From an uncultured Rhodospirillales bacterium (lineage in GTDB: Bacteria; Pseudomonadota; Alphaproteobacteria; Acetobacterales; Acetobacteraceae), in NCBI GenBank assembly GCA_903844135.1, contig CAIMSN010000071.1:46857-110856 (forward strand): a DNA stretch of 64,000 nt, in the 5' to 3' direction. The notes under the pieces were generated by a model that was not told where the DNA came from, ran no database searches, and saw only the letters and a list, made by a program, of their open reading frames with translations. A program made the position numbers and the translations under genes. The stretch's first letter is position 1. Every line of letters begins with the position of its first letter. This document shows positions 32,134 through 41,557 of the stretch, piece after piece.

Positions 32134-33705
32134 TCACTCCCACTCGATCGTCCCCGGGGGTTTTGACGTGATGTCGTACGTCACCCGGTTGATGCCGCGC
32201 ACCTCGTTGACGATGCGGCCGGCGACGCGGTTCAGGAAGCCCATGTCGAACGGATAGACTTCGGCGGTCATGCCGTCGGTGCTGGTCACGGCGCGCAGGG
32301 CGCAGGCCTGGTCGTAGGTGCGGCCGTCGCCCATCACGCCGACCGTGCGCACCGGCAGCAGCACCGCGAAGGCCTGCCAGATCGCGTCGTACAGGCCGGC
32401 GGAGCGGATCTCCTCCAGGAAGATGGTGTCCACCTTGCGCAGCAGGTCGAGCTTCTCGCGGGTGATGTCGCCCGGAATGCGGATCGCCAGGCCGGGACCT
32501 GGGAACGGATGACGGCCGACGATGTGCTCCGGGATGTCGAGCTCGCGGCCGAGCACGCGGACCTCGTCCTTGAACAGTTCGCGCAGCGGTTCGACGAGCT
32601 TCATGCGCATCGTTGCCGGCAGGCCGCCGACATTGTGGTGGCTCTTGATCGTCACCGACGGGCCGCCGGTGAAGGAGACGCTCTCGATCACGTCGGGATA
32701 GAGCGTGCCCTGGGCCAGGAAGTCGGCGCCGCCCAGCGTGCGCGCCTCCTCGTCGAACACCTCGACGAACAGCCGGCCAATGGTCTTGCGCTTGGTCTCC
32801 GGGTCGGTCACGCCGGCCAGCGCGTCGATGAACAGGTCGCTGGCGTCGCGATGGATCAGGCGGATGTTGAACCGGTTGCGGAAGGTGGCGACAACCTGCT
32901 CCGCCTCTCCGGCGCGCAGCATGCCGTGATCGACGAAGATGCAGGTGAGCTGGTCGCCGATCGCCTGGTGGATCAGCACCGCCGCCACCGAGCTGTCGAC
33001 GCCGCCGGACAGGCCGCAGATCACCCGCCCCTGGCCGACCTGGGCACGGATGCGGTCGATCTCGAGATCGCGGAAACCGGCCATGGTCCACTGGCCGCGA
33101 CAGCCGGCGACGTCATGGGTGAAGTTGCGCAGCAGCGCCGCGCCATGCGGGGTGTGCACCACTTCAGGGTGGAACTGCACGCCGTAGAGGCGTCGGCCCT
33201 CGTCGGCGATGATCGCGAACGGGGCACCCTCGCTGACCGCCACCGCCTTGAAGCCGGGCGGCAGGCGGGTGACGCGGTCGCCATGGCTCATCCAGACCTG
33301 TTCGCGGGCGCCGCGCTGCCAGATGCCGCGCAGCAGCGCGCTGTCCTCCAGCACCTCGACATGGGCGCGGCCGAATTCGCGATGCTCGTGGGTCTCGACC
33401 GCACCGCCGAGCTGCGCGCACATCGCCTGCTGCCCGTAGCAGATACCCAGCACCGGCACGCCGAGCGCGAACACCGCGTCCGGCACGCGCGGCGACGCCA
33501 CCTCCAGCACGCTGGCCGGGCCGCCGGACAGGATCACGCCGCGTGCGCCGAAGCCCTGGATGCGCTCCGGCGCGGCGGTGAAGGGCCAGATCTCGCAATA
33601 GACCCCGCTCTCGCGGACCCGGCGGGCGATGAGCTGCGTCACCTGGCTGCCGAAATCCAGGATCAGGATCCGGTCCTCGTGCAGGACGGCTTCGAGCTCG
33701 CTCAT
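32134..33705 (-). CDS. guaA: GMP synthase (glutamine-hydrolysing)
   Basis: The 523-residue enzyme converts XMP to GMP with glutamine and ATP. The class-I amidotransferase domain (about residues 13-200) has Cys89 in [11 protein letters not shown] and the His/Glu pair in [11 protein letters not shown]. The ATP-pyrophosphatase domain has the P-loop [13 protein letters not shown] (about 235-248). The C-terminal dimerisation domain ends [11 protein letters not shown], the usual terminus, so the 3' end is intact despite the adjacent integrase. The start at 33705 ([20 protein letters not shown]) fits family length (520-525). Everything from this gene rightwards is chromosomal core. Confidence 0.97.
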   Translation of the reverse strand: MSELEAVLHEDRILILDFGSQVTQLIARRVRESGVYCEIWPFTAAPERIQGFGARGVILSGGPASVLEVASPRVPDAVFALGVPVLGICYGQQAMCAQLGGAVETHEHREFGRAHVEVLEDSALLRGIWQRGAREQVWMSHGDRVTRLPPGFKAVAVSEGAPFAIIADEGRRLYGVQFHPEVVHTPHGAALLRNFTHDVAGCRGQWTMAGFRDLEIDRIRAQVGQGRVICGLSGGVDSSVAAVLIHQAIGDQLTCIFVDHGMLRAGEAEQVVATFRNRFNIRLIHRDASDLFIDALAGVTDPETKRKTIGRLFVEVFDEEARTLGGADFLAQGTLYPDVIESVSFTGGPSVTIKSHHNVGGLPATMRMKLVEPLRELFKDEVRVLGRELDIPEHIVGRHPFPGPGLAIRIPGDITREKLDLLRKVDTIFLEEIRSAGLYDAIWQAFAVLLPVRTVGVMGDGRTYDQACALRAVTSTDGMTAEVYPFDMGFLNRVAGRIVNEVRGINRVTYDITSKPPGTIEWE

Positions 33706-33786
33706 GATGCTGGACCTTCGGATCGCGGAGATGATCGAGCCTGCTATACCGACCCGCCCGACAGGGAACCAGGGTGGAGAAAGACG

Positions 33787-34221
33787 ATGACCATGCGCAA
33801 GACCCATGGCTGGGCGAGAGCCGGGCTGGCCCTCCTTGCATCGGTGGGCCTGGCCGGCTGCGGCGGCCAGCCCGCGCCTGGCGACGCGGACGGCGAATGG
33901 GCCGGCACGCTGCGGACCGAACAGGGGCGCTGTCCGGATCGCGCCCCCTCCAGGCTGCTGGTCGATGCCGGCAAGATCTCCTTCATCCCGGCCGGCGGCG
34001 TGCTCACCCTGACCGGCCATCACGACTCCGGATCGTCGCGCCTGCATGCCCAGCTTTCGCTCGTCGACATGAATCACAAGCCCCTGCCGATGGTGTTCGA
34101 GGGCACGCTGGCCCAGGATGGCAGCCGGATCGATGGACGCTTCGGCACCCCTGCCTGCCGCGCCTCGGTCGTGCTGCTGCGCCCGACCGACCACGGTCTG
34201 CAGCGGGCCCTGGGCAATTGA
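33787..34221 (+). CDS. Small lipoprotein of unknown function
   Basis: The 144-residue protein has a lipoprotein signal ([16 protein letters not shown]) and a mature domain with [34 protein letters not shown] and [19 protein letters not shown]. Alternating polar/hydrophobic strands suggest a small beta-barrel, and two cysteines (EQGRC and TPAC) may form a disulfide. I recognise no named family. It is divergent from guaA; the ribosome site GGAGA precedes the ATG at 33787. Confidence 0.75.
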   Translation: MTMRKTHGWARAGLALLASVGLAGCGGQPAPGDADGEWAGTLRTEQGRCPDRAPSRLLVDAGKISFIPAGGVLTLTGHHDSGSSRLHAQLSLVDMNHKPLPMVFEGTLAQDGSRIDGRFGTPACRASVVLLRPTDHGLQRALGN

Positions 34222-34275
34222 ACGAAGGGGGTTGCGGACCCACGGACCATCCGTTACACCCCGCCCCCACGGCAC

Positions 34276-34352
34276 GCACCCGTAGCTCAATTGGATAGAG
34301 CACCAGACTACGAATCTGGGGGTTGGAAGTTCGAGTCTTTCCGGGTGCGCCA
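34276..34352 (+). tRNA. tRNA-Arg (anticodon ACG)
   Basis: The 77-base gene has acceptor GCACCCG/CGGGTGC, D-arm GCTCAATTGGATAGAGC, anticodon stem CCAGA/TCTGG with loop CTACGAA (anticodon ACG, read as inosine after deamination), T-arm with TTCGAGT and encoded CCA. All stems pair. It reads CGU/CGC/CGA codons. No mobile-element remnants abut it. Confidence 0.95.
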
Positions 34353-34415
34353 CATCCCTCGATCAACCGACTGTCGCGACAATCTCAGTGTCGGTTTTCG
34401 TGTCTGTCAGGGACG

Positions 34416-34889
34416 ATGCAGGTGCACCATACCGATCCCGGCCGCGACGCTCTGCTCGAGACGCTCGAAGCGGTGTTCGCGGGAGAGCGCGACCTGGTCG
34501 CCAACGCGGCGAACATGGCGGCGCTGCTGTTCCAGACCCTGCCGGACGTGAACTGGGCCGGCTTCTATTTCCTGCGCGGTTCCGAACTGGTGCTGGGCCC
34601 GTTCCAGGGTCGCGTCGCCTGCGTCCGCATCCCGCTCGGGCGTGGCGTGTGCGGAACGGCGGCGCAGGAGCGGCGCACCATCGTGGTGCCGGACGTGCAC
34701 GAATTTCCCGGCCATATCGCCTGCGATGCGGCATCGCGAAGCGAGATCGTGGTGCCGCTGCTGCAGGGCGCCACGCTGCTCGGCGTGCTCGACATCGACA
34801 GCCCGATCGTCAACCGCTTCTCCGACGACGATCGCCTGTTGTGCGAAGGCGCGGCCTCGCTCCTGGTGGGCGCGCTCACCCAGCCATGA
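34416..34889 (+). CDS. msrC: Free methionine-(R)-sulfoxide reductase (GAF domain)
   Basis: The 157-residue single-GAF protein has NWAGFYFLRGSELVLGPFQG and the three catalytic cysteines Cys69 (RVACVRIPLG), Cys79 (RGVCGTAA) and Cys103 (HIACDAASRSEIVVPL), in the order of fRMsr enzymes. It ends with GVLDIDSP and FSDDDRLL. It repairs free oxidised methionine in the cytoplasm. The start at 34416 is chosen on family N-terminus. Its stop overlaps the NUDIX ATG (ATGA), so the two form an operon. Confidence 0.92.
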   Translation: MQVHHTDPGRDALLETLEAVFAGERDLVANAANMAALLFQTLPDVNWAGFYFLRGSELVLGPFQGRVACVRIPLGRGVCGTAAQERRTIVVPDVHEFPGHIACDAASRSEIVVPLLQGATLLGVLDIDSPIVNRFSDDDRLLCEGAASLLVGALTQP

Positions 34890-35317
34890 CCGGTCCGGTC
34901 CCGGCGGTGCTGGCGGTGGTCAGGCGCGGCGACCATGTTCTGCTGGTGCGGCGCGCCAATCCGCCCGACCAGGGGCTGTGGGGGTTTCCCGGCGGCCATA
35001 TCGGCTGGGCGGAGACGCTGTTCGCCGCCGCCGAGCGCGAGTTGCGCGAGGAGACCGGACTGGTCTCGACGGCGCGTTCGGTGCTGACCGCGCTCGATGT
35101 AATCAGACCGGGGCCGGACGCAACGACCGATCGGCACTTCGTGCTGGTGGCGGTCGCGTGCGAGGCGCCAGTGGGCGAGCCGATCGCCGCCAGCGACGCG
35201 CTGGAGGCGGGCTGGTTCGCGATCGACGCCCTGACCGAGACGCAGGCCGGTTTCAGCCCCGGCACTGCCTCGCTGGCGCGCCTGGCCGTCACGGACGGGA
35301 CGGCAGCGTCAGGCTGA
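34886..35317 (+). CDS. NUDIX hydrolase
   Basis: The 143-residue protein carries a perfect Nudix box, GHIGWAETLFAAAERELREETGL with the G-x5-E-x7-RE-x2-EE-x-G spacing (about residues 37-60). Its opening is MTGPVPAVLAVVRRGDHVLLVRRANPPDQGLWGFPGG. The layout resembles ADP-ribose or MutT-type pyrophosphatases, but the substrate cannot be assigned. It is coupled to msrC upstream. Its 3' end overlaps the convergent Rieske/FAD gene by 29 bases. Confidence 0.93.
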   Translation: MTGPVPAVLAVVRRGDHVLLVRRANPPDQGLWGFPGGHIGWAETLFAAAERELREETGLVSTARSVLTALDVIRPGPDATTDRHFVLVAVACEAPVGEPIAASDALEAGWFAIDALTETQAGFSPGTASLARLAVTDGTAASG

Positions 35318-36842
35318 GCGCGGCCATCTCGGTATCGCGGCCGCAGCCGACCAGCCCTACCAGCGCATCGCCGCGATACTGGCGCCCGACGAATTCGAGC
35401 GCCGCCAGGTCGCCGTCGATCTCGACCCGGTCGAACCCGTCCGGGTGTCCCTGCACCTCGAAACGCTTGCCATGCTGCAGGGTCCAGAACAGAGGCGGCT
35501 GGTCGAACTGCGCCTCGAGGCCGAGCATGCTGGCCGCCGCAACACGCGCCTGCTGCTGCGCCACGCGCCAGTGCTCCACCCGGATGCGGTTGCTGTCGTC
35601 GTCGCCGAACGGGAAGCGGGCGATGTCGCCGGCGGCGAAGACCGGCCCGGCGACACGCATCGACCGGTCGGTGTCGAGCCCGCCATCCTCGGCCAGGCCG
35701 AGCGCCTGGGCGAAGCCGGTGGCCGGGGTCACGCCGATCCCGGTCAGGACGAGCCCGGCGGCGATCCTGCTGCCATCCTCGAGCACCACGCCGGTGACCG
35801 GACTCTGCTCGCCCTCATTCTCGTTCTCGCCCTTGCCCTCGATCTTCGCGACCGTGCCGATCCGGAAGACGACGCCGTTCTCCTCGTGCAGCGCCTTCAG
35901 CCGCGCCGCGACCGCCTCGCCCAGGATCGACGCCAGCGGGAGCGGATGCTGGATCACCACCTCCACGGCGAGGTCCTGACTGCGCAGCGCCGAGGCCGCC
36001 TCCAGACCGATGAAGCCGCCGCCGACGATCACCACGCCCGGCTTGCCCCTCGGATCCTCCAGGGCGCCGTTCAGGATCGAAGCGGCATCCTCGCGGGTGC
36101 GGAGCCGGTGGACACCGGGACGGGTGGCGCCGGGCACGTCGAGCCGCCGTGCCGCGCTTCCGCTGGCGAGCAGGACGGCGTCGTAGGACAGGTCGGCCCC
36201 ACCGGCCAGGCTCAGCTTCGATGTGGACGGGTCGAGCCGCTCGACCCGATCACGGAGCCGCTCGATCCGGTGCTCCGACCAGAACTCCGCCGGCCGCAGC
36301 GCCGGGGCCTCATCCGGCGCCGTCTTGCCCTGCAGCACCGCCTTGCTGAGCGCGGTTCGATCGTAGGGCGCGCCGGGCTCGGCTCCGATCAAAACGATCC
36401 TGCCTGCGAAACCGAACTCCCGAAGCGCGCACGCCCCCGCCACGCCGGCGGCGCCGGCGCCGACGATCGCCATAATGCGGGCATCCTCGGGAACGGCCGG
36501 TGTCGGGGCATCGACGATCGGTTCCGGCGAGGCGAATACGCTGTCGCCCTCGACACGCACCGGATAGCGCCGCAGCGGATCAAGGGCAGGCGGCTCGAGG
36601 AGCGCGCCGTCGGCGAGATCGAACATCGCCTTGTGCCACGGACAGATCAGCTTGCCCTCGCAGACCGCCGCCTTGTCCAGCGGCGCTCCGGCATGCGGAC
36701 AGGTGGCGGAGAAGCCGCGCACCGCGTCCCCGTCACGGATCAGGAGGATCTTGGTCTCGCCGATCTCGACCGTTTTTGGCGTTCCCTGGGTCAGGGCGCT
36801 GAGGCTGGCGACGTGCTGCATGAGCGGGCTTTCATTCATCAT
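35289..36842 (-). CDS. Rieske [2Fe-2S]-FAD fused NAD(P)H reductase (AIF-like)
   Basis: The 517-residue protein fuses an N-terminal Rieske domain to an FAD reductase. The cluster ligands are Cys48 and His50 (ATCPHAG) and Cys67 and His70 (LICPWHKAMF). The FAD-binding motif is MAIVGAGAAGVAGA near residue 125, NAD-binding is GVVIVGGGFIGLEAA near 275, and GPVFAAGDIARFP lies near 410. The C-terminal reductase domain resembles AIF/ferredoxin reductases. It probably passes electrons from NAD(P)H to the Rieske centre or a partner. The start could be 36842, 36839 or 36821; no strong ribosome site decides. Confidence 0.9.
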   Translation of the reverse strand: MMNESPLMQHVASLSALTQGTPKTVEIGETKILLIRDGDAVRGFSATCPHAGAPLDKAAVCEGKLICPWHKAMFDLADGALLEPPALDPLRRYPVRVEGDSVFASPEPIVDAPTPAVPEDARIMAIVGAGAAGVAGACALREFGFAGRIVLIGAEPGAPYDRTALSKAVLQGKTAPDEAPALRPAEFWSEHRIERLRDRVERLDPSTSKLSLAGGADLSYDAVLLASGSAARRLDVPGATRPGVHRLRTREDAASILNGALEDPRGKPGVVIVGGGFIGLEAASALRSQDLAVEVVIQHPLPLASILGEAVAARLKALHEENGVVFRIGTVAKIEGKGENENEGEQSPVTGVVLEDGSRIAAGLVLTGIGVTPATGFAQALGLAEDGGLDTDRSMRVAGPVFAAGDIARFPFGDDDSNRIRVEHWRVAQQQARVAAASMLGLEAQFDQPPLFWTLQHGKRFEVQGHPDGFDRVEIDGDLAALEFVGRQYRGDALVGLVGCGRDTEMAALSLTLPSRP

Positions 36843-36916
36843 GAAAGGCGCAACGCCGGCCCGCGCGATCGGCTCGACCCGGTGCCGCTCACTTTTCAGC
36901 AAAGCGCACGGGTGTC

Positions 36917-37783
36917 TCAGGCGATCTGCAGGTTCTGCACCGCGGCCTCGAGTTCCTGGAAGCTTGGCATGTGCTCGTTGGGGACCATCTTGCGACCGCT
37001 TTCGATGCTGACCTGCGGCGGGTTGCCGTGCAGATGGGCGACGATCACCGCGCGGATCAGCTCTAAATACTTGGCCTCCTCGATCACCACGGCGCTCAGC
37101 CGCGCCGCGATCGGCGCCACCACGCCATAGGCCAGGAGCACGCCCAGGAACGTCCCGACCAGGGCTCCGCCGATCATTTCGCCCAGCACCGCCGGCGGTT
37201 CGCTGATCTTGGACATGGTCTTGATCACGCCGAGCACGGCGGCGACGATTCCCAGCGCCGGCAGCGCGTCCGACATGCTCTGCAGCGCGTGGCAGGGATG
37301 GAGTTCCTCCGCCAGGGTCTTCTTGAGTTCGCGCGCCATCAGATCGTCGATCTGGTGCGGATCGTCGACATTCATGCCGACCATGCGGAAATAGTCGCAG
37401 ATCATCGACGCTGCGTGATGATTGGCGAGCACCTTCGGAAAGGCCGCGAACGCGCTGCTGCTTTCGGGTTTCTCGATATGCGGCTCGACCGCGGTCGGTC
37501 CCTTGCTGCTGGCCAGCTTCACGAAATAATAGAGCAGGCTCAGCATCTCGACGTAATCGGGCTTCTTGAAGGATGGACCCTTCAGGACCTTCTTGAAGCC
37601 GCCGACGGTATGCTTGATCTCGTGGATCGAGTTGGCCATCAGGAAGGTCCCGATCGCGGCCCCCAGGATGCTCAGCAGTTCAAACGGCATCGAGCCGACC
37701 AGGGGCCCGATCGCGCCGCCGGAGGCGATGAAGCTGCCGAACACGCAGGCGAGCAGGAAACCGAGGCCGACCAGGGTGAACAT
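36917..37783 (-). CDS. motA: Flagellar motor stator protein MotA
   Basis: The 288-residue protein has N-terminal transmembrane segments (TLVGLGFLLACVFGSFIASG, LLSILGAAIGTFLM), a cytoplasmic loop with MARELKKTLAEEL and the signature SDALPALGIVAAVLGVIKTM. A final membrane pair follows (ALVGTFLGVLLAYGVVAPIA). MotA forms the proton-driven stator with MotB. Length fits the MotA family (about 285-295). It lies 4 bases after the motB stop in a motB-motA order (motB first on this strand). Confidence 0.96.
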   Translation of the reverse strand: MFTLVGLGFLLACVFGSFIASGGAIGPLVGSMPFELLSILGAAIGTFLMANSIHEIKHTVGGFKKVLKGPSFKKPDYVEMLSLLYYFVKLASSKGPTAVEPHIEKPESSSAFAAFPKVLANHHAASMICDYFRMVGMNVDDPHQIDDLMARELKKTLAEELHPCHALQSMSDALPALGIVAAVLGVIKTMSKISEPPAVLGEMIGGALVGTFLGVLLAYGVVAPIAARLSAVVIEEAKYLELIRAVIVAHLHGNPPQVSIESGRKMVPNEHMPSFQELEAAVQNLQIA

Positions 37784-37787
37784 CGCC

Positions 37788-38855
37788 CTAGCCCCCCTGG
37801 GCGGCGGGCGATACGGGAAACTGGCGGTGCAGGGTCAGGACGACACGCCGGTTGGCGCTGGCCATCGGCTCCGCCGGCAGGAGGAGGCGACGATCGGCGA
37901 AGCCGGTCACGTCGGCGATGCGGGCGTCCGGCAGACCGGAAGCGGTGAGCACGTCGCGGGCCGCGTCGGCCCGCCCGGAGGACAGGCTCCAGTTCGAGAC
38001 CTGCCCGGCCGGCCAGGTGGCGGCGTCGGTATAGCCCCCGATCGAGACCGGCTCCGGCAGTTTCGCCAGGAACGGCGCAACGGTCCGCAGCAGGGCGATC
38101 GCCCGGTCGTTCAGACGTGCGGCGCCACGTTCGAACATGGGCTGGCCGTCGCGCTCCATGATCTGGATGCGCAGACCCTCCGGGGTGACATCGATCGCCA
38201 TCTGCCCCGCGCTCGCGCCAAGCTTCGGATCGGAGGCGACGCGCTGGCGCAGCGCCGACGCGGCGGCCGCGAGCGCCGTCTGTTCCGCTTTCGCGGCATT
38301 GACGGCGGCCACCCCGGTCAAGGCGGGCGGCACCGCGGGCCCAGGCGCAGGCGCGGGCTCAGGCGCGGTCTCAGGCGCCCTGCTGGCTGTCGTCGGCCTG
38401 GGCGCGTCGTTGGCGGCGGGAACCGGCTGGTCGGGCTTCCGTGCGCCGTCCCGGTCGTCGCCGTCCTGGCCGCCATCCGGAGCATCGGGATCGTTCTGCA
38501 ATGATGCCGCCTGGGTACCCGGGCCGGGCGTGATTGCCGCGACCGCCGGAGAGCCGCTCTCGGTCATGGTCAGGCTGGTGCCTCCGGTGAGCGGGCTGAC
38601 GCCGCCGGAGATAAGCCCGGCGCCGGAGAACCCGTTCTCGACGCTGGCCAGCGGGCTGAAATAGGCCGCGATGCCGCGCCGCTGCGTTTCCGTGGTCGCG
38701 CTGAGCAGCCACATCAGCAGGAAGAAGGCCATCATCGCCGTCACGAAATCGGCGTAGGCCACCTTCCAGGCGCCGCCATGATGGCCGCTGGCGACGATCT
38801 CCTCCCGTCTGATGATGACGGTGCCGCCGTCGCTCCTGCCGCGCCGCTTGGCCAT
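37788..38855 (-). CDS. motB: Flagellar motor stator protein MotB
   Basis: The 355-residue protein has the N-terminal MotB plug-helix region WKVAYADFVTAMMAFFLLMWLL, in which Asp36 is the proton-carrying residue. A long Pro/Ala-rich linker (about residues 115-175) leads to a C-terminal OmpA-like peptidoglycan-binding domain (SIGGYTDAATW, SLSSGRADAARDVL, RRVVLTLHR). It anchors the stator to the cell wall. The linker is longer and more low-complexity than in E. coli MotB. It is paired with motA. Confidence 0.96.
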   Translation of the reverse strand: MAKRRGRSDGGTVIIRREEIVASGHHGGAWKVAYADFVTAMMAFFLLMWLLSATTETQRRGIAAYFSPLASVENGFSGAGLISGGVSPLTGGTSLTMTESGSPAVAAITPGPGTQAASLQNDPDAPDGGQDGDDRDGARKPDQPVPAANDAPRPTTASRAPETAPEPAPAPGPAVPPALTGVAAVNAAKAEQTALAAAASALRQRVASDPKLGASAGQMAIDVTPEGLRIQIMERDGQPMFERGAARLNDRAIALLRTVAPFLAKLPEPVSIGGYTDAATWPAGQVSNWSLSSGRADAARDVLTASGLPDARIADVTGFADRRLLLPAEPMASANRRVVLTLHRQFPVSPAAQGG

Positions 38856-38926
38856 CCGGCTTGCCCCTCCTCGTCCGTCGCATTGGCTGATGGCGGCAGA
38901 TTACCGGCGAGGGTCTTAACCGGGCG

Positions 38927-40426
38927 CTAATGCGGCGACGGCAAGGTCGCCAGGTCGGCCTGCAGTGCCACGGGGAGGCCGGATCGGGCGCGCACGGTGT
39001 AGGCCAGATAGCGGTCGGCGACATGCCCCGCGCGCTCGCGCACCAGAGACGTGGGCGCCCCCAGCACCGTCCAGAATCGCGCGTCCGGCGGATCCTTGCG
39101 CCGTTCCAGACGCAGCAGCACGCCCTCCCGGCCGGCGAGCCAGGGATGCGGCAGGTCGAACAGTCGCCAGCGCGGCTCCGCGCCGATCACGAGGCGTCCC
39201 GGCAGGGCGCGGGCCAGTTCGGCGGCCAGGCCGTACTCGTCGGCGGCGACGAAGCCGGGATCGATCGCCGCCGCCTGGTCGGCGAGGCCCTGCCAGCCGG
39301 CGAGCCGCTGCAGCGTCACGTCGAGGGAACGGGGCAGCGGGAACGGGGCGAACGCCGCCTGCAGATAGACCGGCAACGCCAGCGCCAGACCAAGGCCGGC
39401 CGCCCAGCGCCACCAGGACGCCGCCCAAAGGGACAGCGCGATGATCGCGGACGGGTACAGCAGCCCAGGCCAGTTCGCCTGCACGCGGTCGCCGAACGCA
39501 TGCTCGACGAACACGGCGACCGGCAGCAGCGTCACCCAGGCCAGCAGGGCCCCGGCCTGGTCGCCACGAACCGCGGCGCGCAGCGCGCGGACCTGGCCCG
39601 CCACCGCCAGCACGAACAGGAGCGGCGTGGCGAGCCCGATCTGGCCGCCGAGCAGTTCGCCCAGATAGCGTCCGGCGCGGGCCGGATGCCAGTCGCCGGT
39701 GCGGCCGCCCTGCTTGACGAAGCTGGCCCAGCCATGCGCCGCGTTCCAGTCGAGCACCGGCAGGAACAGCGCCAGCGACAGCAGCGCCGCCAGCCAGGGC
39801 CATGGCGTCAGCAGCCAGGCGCGCCCTGGGCCGGTTGCCAGCAGCCAGCCGGCAAGTCCGGCGCCGGCGAGGAAGGCGGTGTATTTGCTGTCGAGCGCCG
39901 CCCCGATCGCCAGTCCGGCCGCCAGCCACCAGGCGCCGCGCGCGGTCGCGAGCGCGCGCGCCAGCGCGGCCAGCGCCAGGGTCCAGAAGAAAAGCAGGGG
40001 CGTATCGGGGGTCATGGTCACGCTGCCGACCGCGAGCAGCAGGGTGGCGTTCATCGACACGCCGGCGACGACGGCGCGTCCGGCGCGATGATCCGGACCG
40101 CCGAGATCGGCGGCCGCGGAGGCGAGCAGCAGCGTTCCAACCGCGGCCGAGAGCGGTCCGAGCAGACGCACCCCCAGTGGGCCGTCGCCGCACAGCCAGG
40201 TGCCGAGCCGGATCCACAGCGCCACCATCGGCGGATGATCGAGATAGCCGGGGGCCAGGGCCCGCGACCAGACCCAGTAGTACGATTCGTCGGCGGAGAG
40301 CGGCGCCAGTCCGGCGACCACCAGGCGCACCAGCGTCAGCGCCGCCAGCAGCGCCAGCCAGCCCGCCAGCCCGCCCGACGGCCAGCCGATCGGCGACCCG
40401 ATCGACCACCGCCGGGATGACGCCAT
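38927..40426 (-). CDS. Glycosyltransferase family 39 membrane protein
   Basis: The 499-residue polytopic protein has the GT39/ArnT N-terminus SADESYYWVWSRALAPGYLDHPPMVA, with the acidic Asp-Glu pair in the first periplasmic loop (DESYY) that serves as catalytic site in this fold. Roughly ten hydrophobic segments follow. GT39 enzymes transfer a sugar from a polyprenyl phosphate to lipid A, glycans or proteins. It follows the GT2-GtrA gene by a four-base overlap (TGATG), so that gene may supply the polyprenyl-linked sugar donor. Confidence 0.9.
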   Translation of the reverse strand: MASSRRWSIGSPIGWPSGGLAGWLALLAALTLVRLVVAGLAPLSADESYYWVWSRALAPGYLDHPPMVALWIRLGTWLCGDGPLGVRLLGPLSAAVGTLLLASAAADLGGPDHRAGRAVVAGVSMNATLLLAVGSVTMTPDTPLLFFWTLALAALARALATARGAWWLAAGLAIGAALDSKYTAFLAGAGLAGWLLATGPGRAWLLTPWPWLAALLSLALFLPVLDWNAAHGWASFVKQGGRTGDWHPARAGRYLGELLGGQIGLATPLLFVLAVAGQVRALRAAVRGDQAGALLAWVTLLPVAVFVEHAFGDRVQANWPGLLYPSAIIALSLWAASWWRWAAGLGLALALPVYLQAAFAPFPLPRSLDVTLQRLAGWQGLADQAAAIDPGFVAADEYGLAAELARALPGRLVIGAEPRWRLFDLPHPWLAGREGVLLRLERRKDPPDARFWTVLGAPTSLVRERAGHVADRYLAYTVRARSGLPVALQADLATLPSPH

Positions 40427-41541
40427 CACCGGACGCGCCAGATCAGCGTCGAGGACACGGCGTAGTTCCAGACCACGGCGATCGCCGCCCCGGCGGCGCC
40501 GGCCGGCTGCCAGCCATGATGGGTGTCGTACAGCGCGCGGGCGATGCCGACGCCGGCCACCGCACCGACGCCGCAGACCGCCATGAACAGCGTCAGCCCG
40601 CCCCAGAGACGCGGCCCGCGGAGACGGCGATCGCGGTAGGTCAGGGTGTTGTTGAGCCAGAAATTGGCGACCATCGCGACGATGGTGCCGGTGGTCTGCG
40701 CGACCGCGAAATCGAGCCCGGCGATCCGGGCGCCGTCCAGCACCACCAGATTGACCGCCACGCCGGCCAGCCCGACCAGCGCGAACACCAGGAACCGCAT
40801 CGGCAGCAGGCCGCGGCAGGCCTTGTCCAGCAGCATGGCGACGAACTGCACCAGCACCAGCAGGTCGAGCTTGCTCTCCCCCTGCTGGCGGGCCCGGAAC
40901 ACCGCCGGCAGTTCCAGGACGCGCGGCGCCTGCCCGGTGGCGCGCGGCGCCGACAGGATCAGGTCGAGCAGGATCTTGAAGCCGTGGCCGCTCAGATATG
41001 GAGCCGCCTGCTCGAAAAAGCGCCGCTCGCAGGCGAAGAAACCGCTCATCGGATCGCGCAGCGGCGCGAATCCGTCCCGCACCGGCAGCACCGCCCGGGC
41101 CAGCCTGATGCCGCTCTCCGACAGACGGTGGCGCCAGGCCGAGGACAGGCCCGACGAGTCGCCGCCATCGACGTGACGCGAGCCGACGGCGATGTCGCAG
41201 GCGCCGGACGAGACCGCCGCGAGCAGCGCCGGGATGCGCGTTTCGTCATGCTGGAGGTCACCGTCGATCACCGCCACCAGCGTCGCCGAGGACGCCAGCA
41301 CGCCCTCGATCACCGCCGAGGACAGGCCGCGCCGGCCGATCCGCCTGAGGCCGCGGACCCTGCGGTCGCGGGCGCCGACGGCGCGGATCTCCTCCGCGGT
41401 CCCGTCCGGGCTGTCGTCGTCGACGAAGATCGCTTCCCAGTCGATGCCGCCGAGCGCCGCGTCGAGCGCGTCCACCATCGGACGGATATTGAGGCGCTCC
41501 CGGTAGCACGGGACGACGATGCTGACCGACGGGCTGCTCAA
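40426..41541 (-). CDS. GT2 polyprenol-phosphate glycosyltransferase fused to GtrA
   Basis: The 371-residue protein has a GT2 domain (VSIVVPCYRERLNIRPMVDALD, VDDDSPDGTAE, VAVIDGDLQHDE, DPMSGFFACERRFF) followed by a GtrA-type flippase domain of four membrane segments (LVFALVGLAGVAVNL, FWLNNTLTYRDRRLRG). This is the DPM1-like plus GtrA fusion that makes and flips polyprenyl-phosphate-sugar. The start is taken as TTG at 41541 (LSSPSVSIVV), just after the lrp stop, because no ATG gives a sensible N-terminus; this is not certain. It is coupled to the GT39 gene. Confidence 0.88.
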   Translation of the reverse strand: MSSPSVSIVVPCYRERLNIRPMVDALDAALGGIDWEAIFVDDDSPDGTAEEIRAVGARDRRVRGLRRIGRRGLSSAVIEGVLASSATLVAVIDGDLQHDETRIPALLAAVSSGACDIAVGSRHVDGGDSSGLSSAWRHRLSESGIRLARAVLPVRDGFAPLRDPMSGFFACERRFFEQAAPYLSGHGFKILLDLILSAPRATGQAPRVLELPAVFRARQQGESKLDLLVLVQFVAMLLDKACRGLLPMRFLVFALVGLAGVAVNLVVLDGARIAGLDFAVAQTTGTIVAMVANFWLNNTLTYRDRRLRGPRLWGGLTLFMAVCGVGAVAGVGIARALYDTHHGWQPAGAAGAAIAVVWNYAVSSTLIWRVR

Positions 41542-41557
41542 CGCGGCGGCCGCATGG

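Noticed and set aside
32509..33786. Long plus-strand frame opposite guaA joined to the lipoprotein
   Set aside because: The part before 33787 is antisense to guaA. The lipoprotein signal fixes the true start at 33787.
38930..40420. 496-codon plus-strand frame opposite the GT39 gene
   Set aside because: Gln/Arg-rich shadow of a Leu/Ala-rich membrane protein; no domain and no ribosome site.
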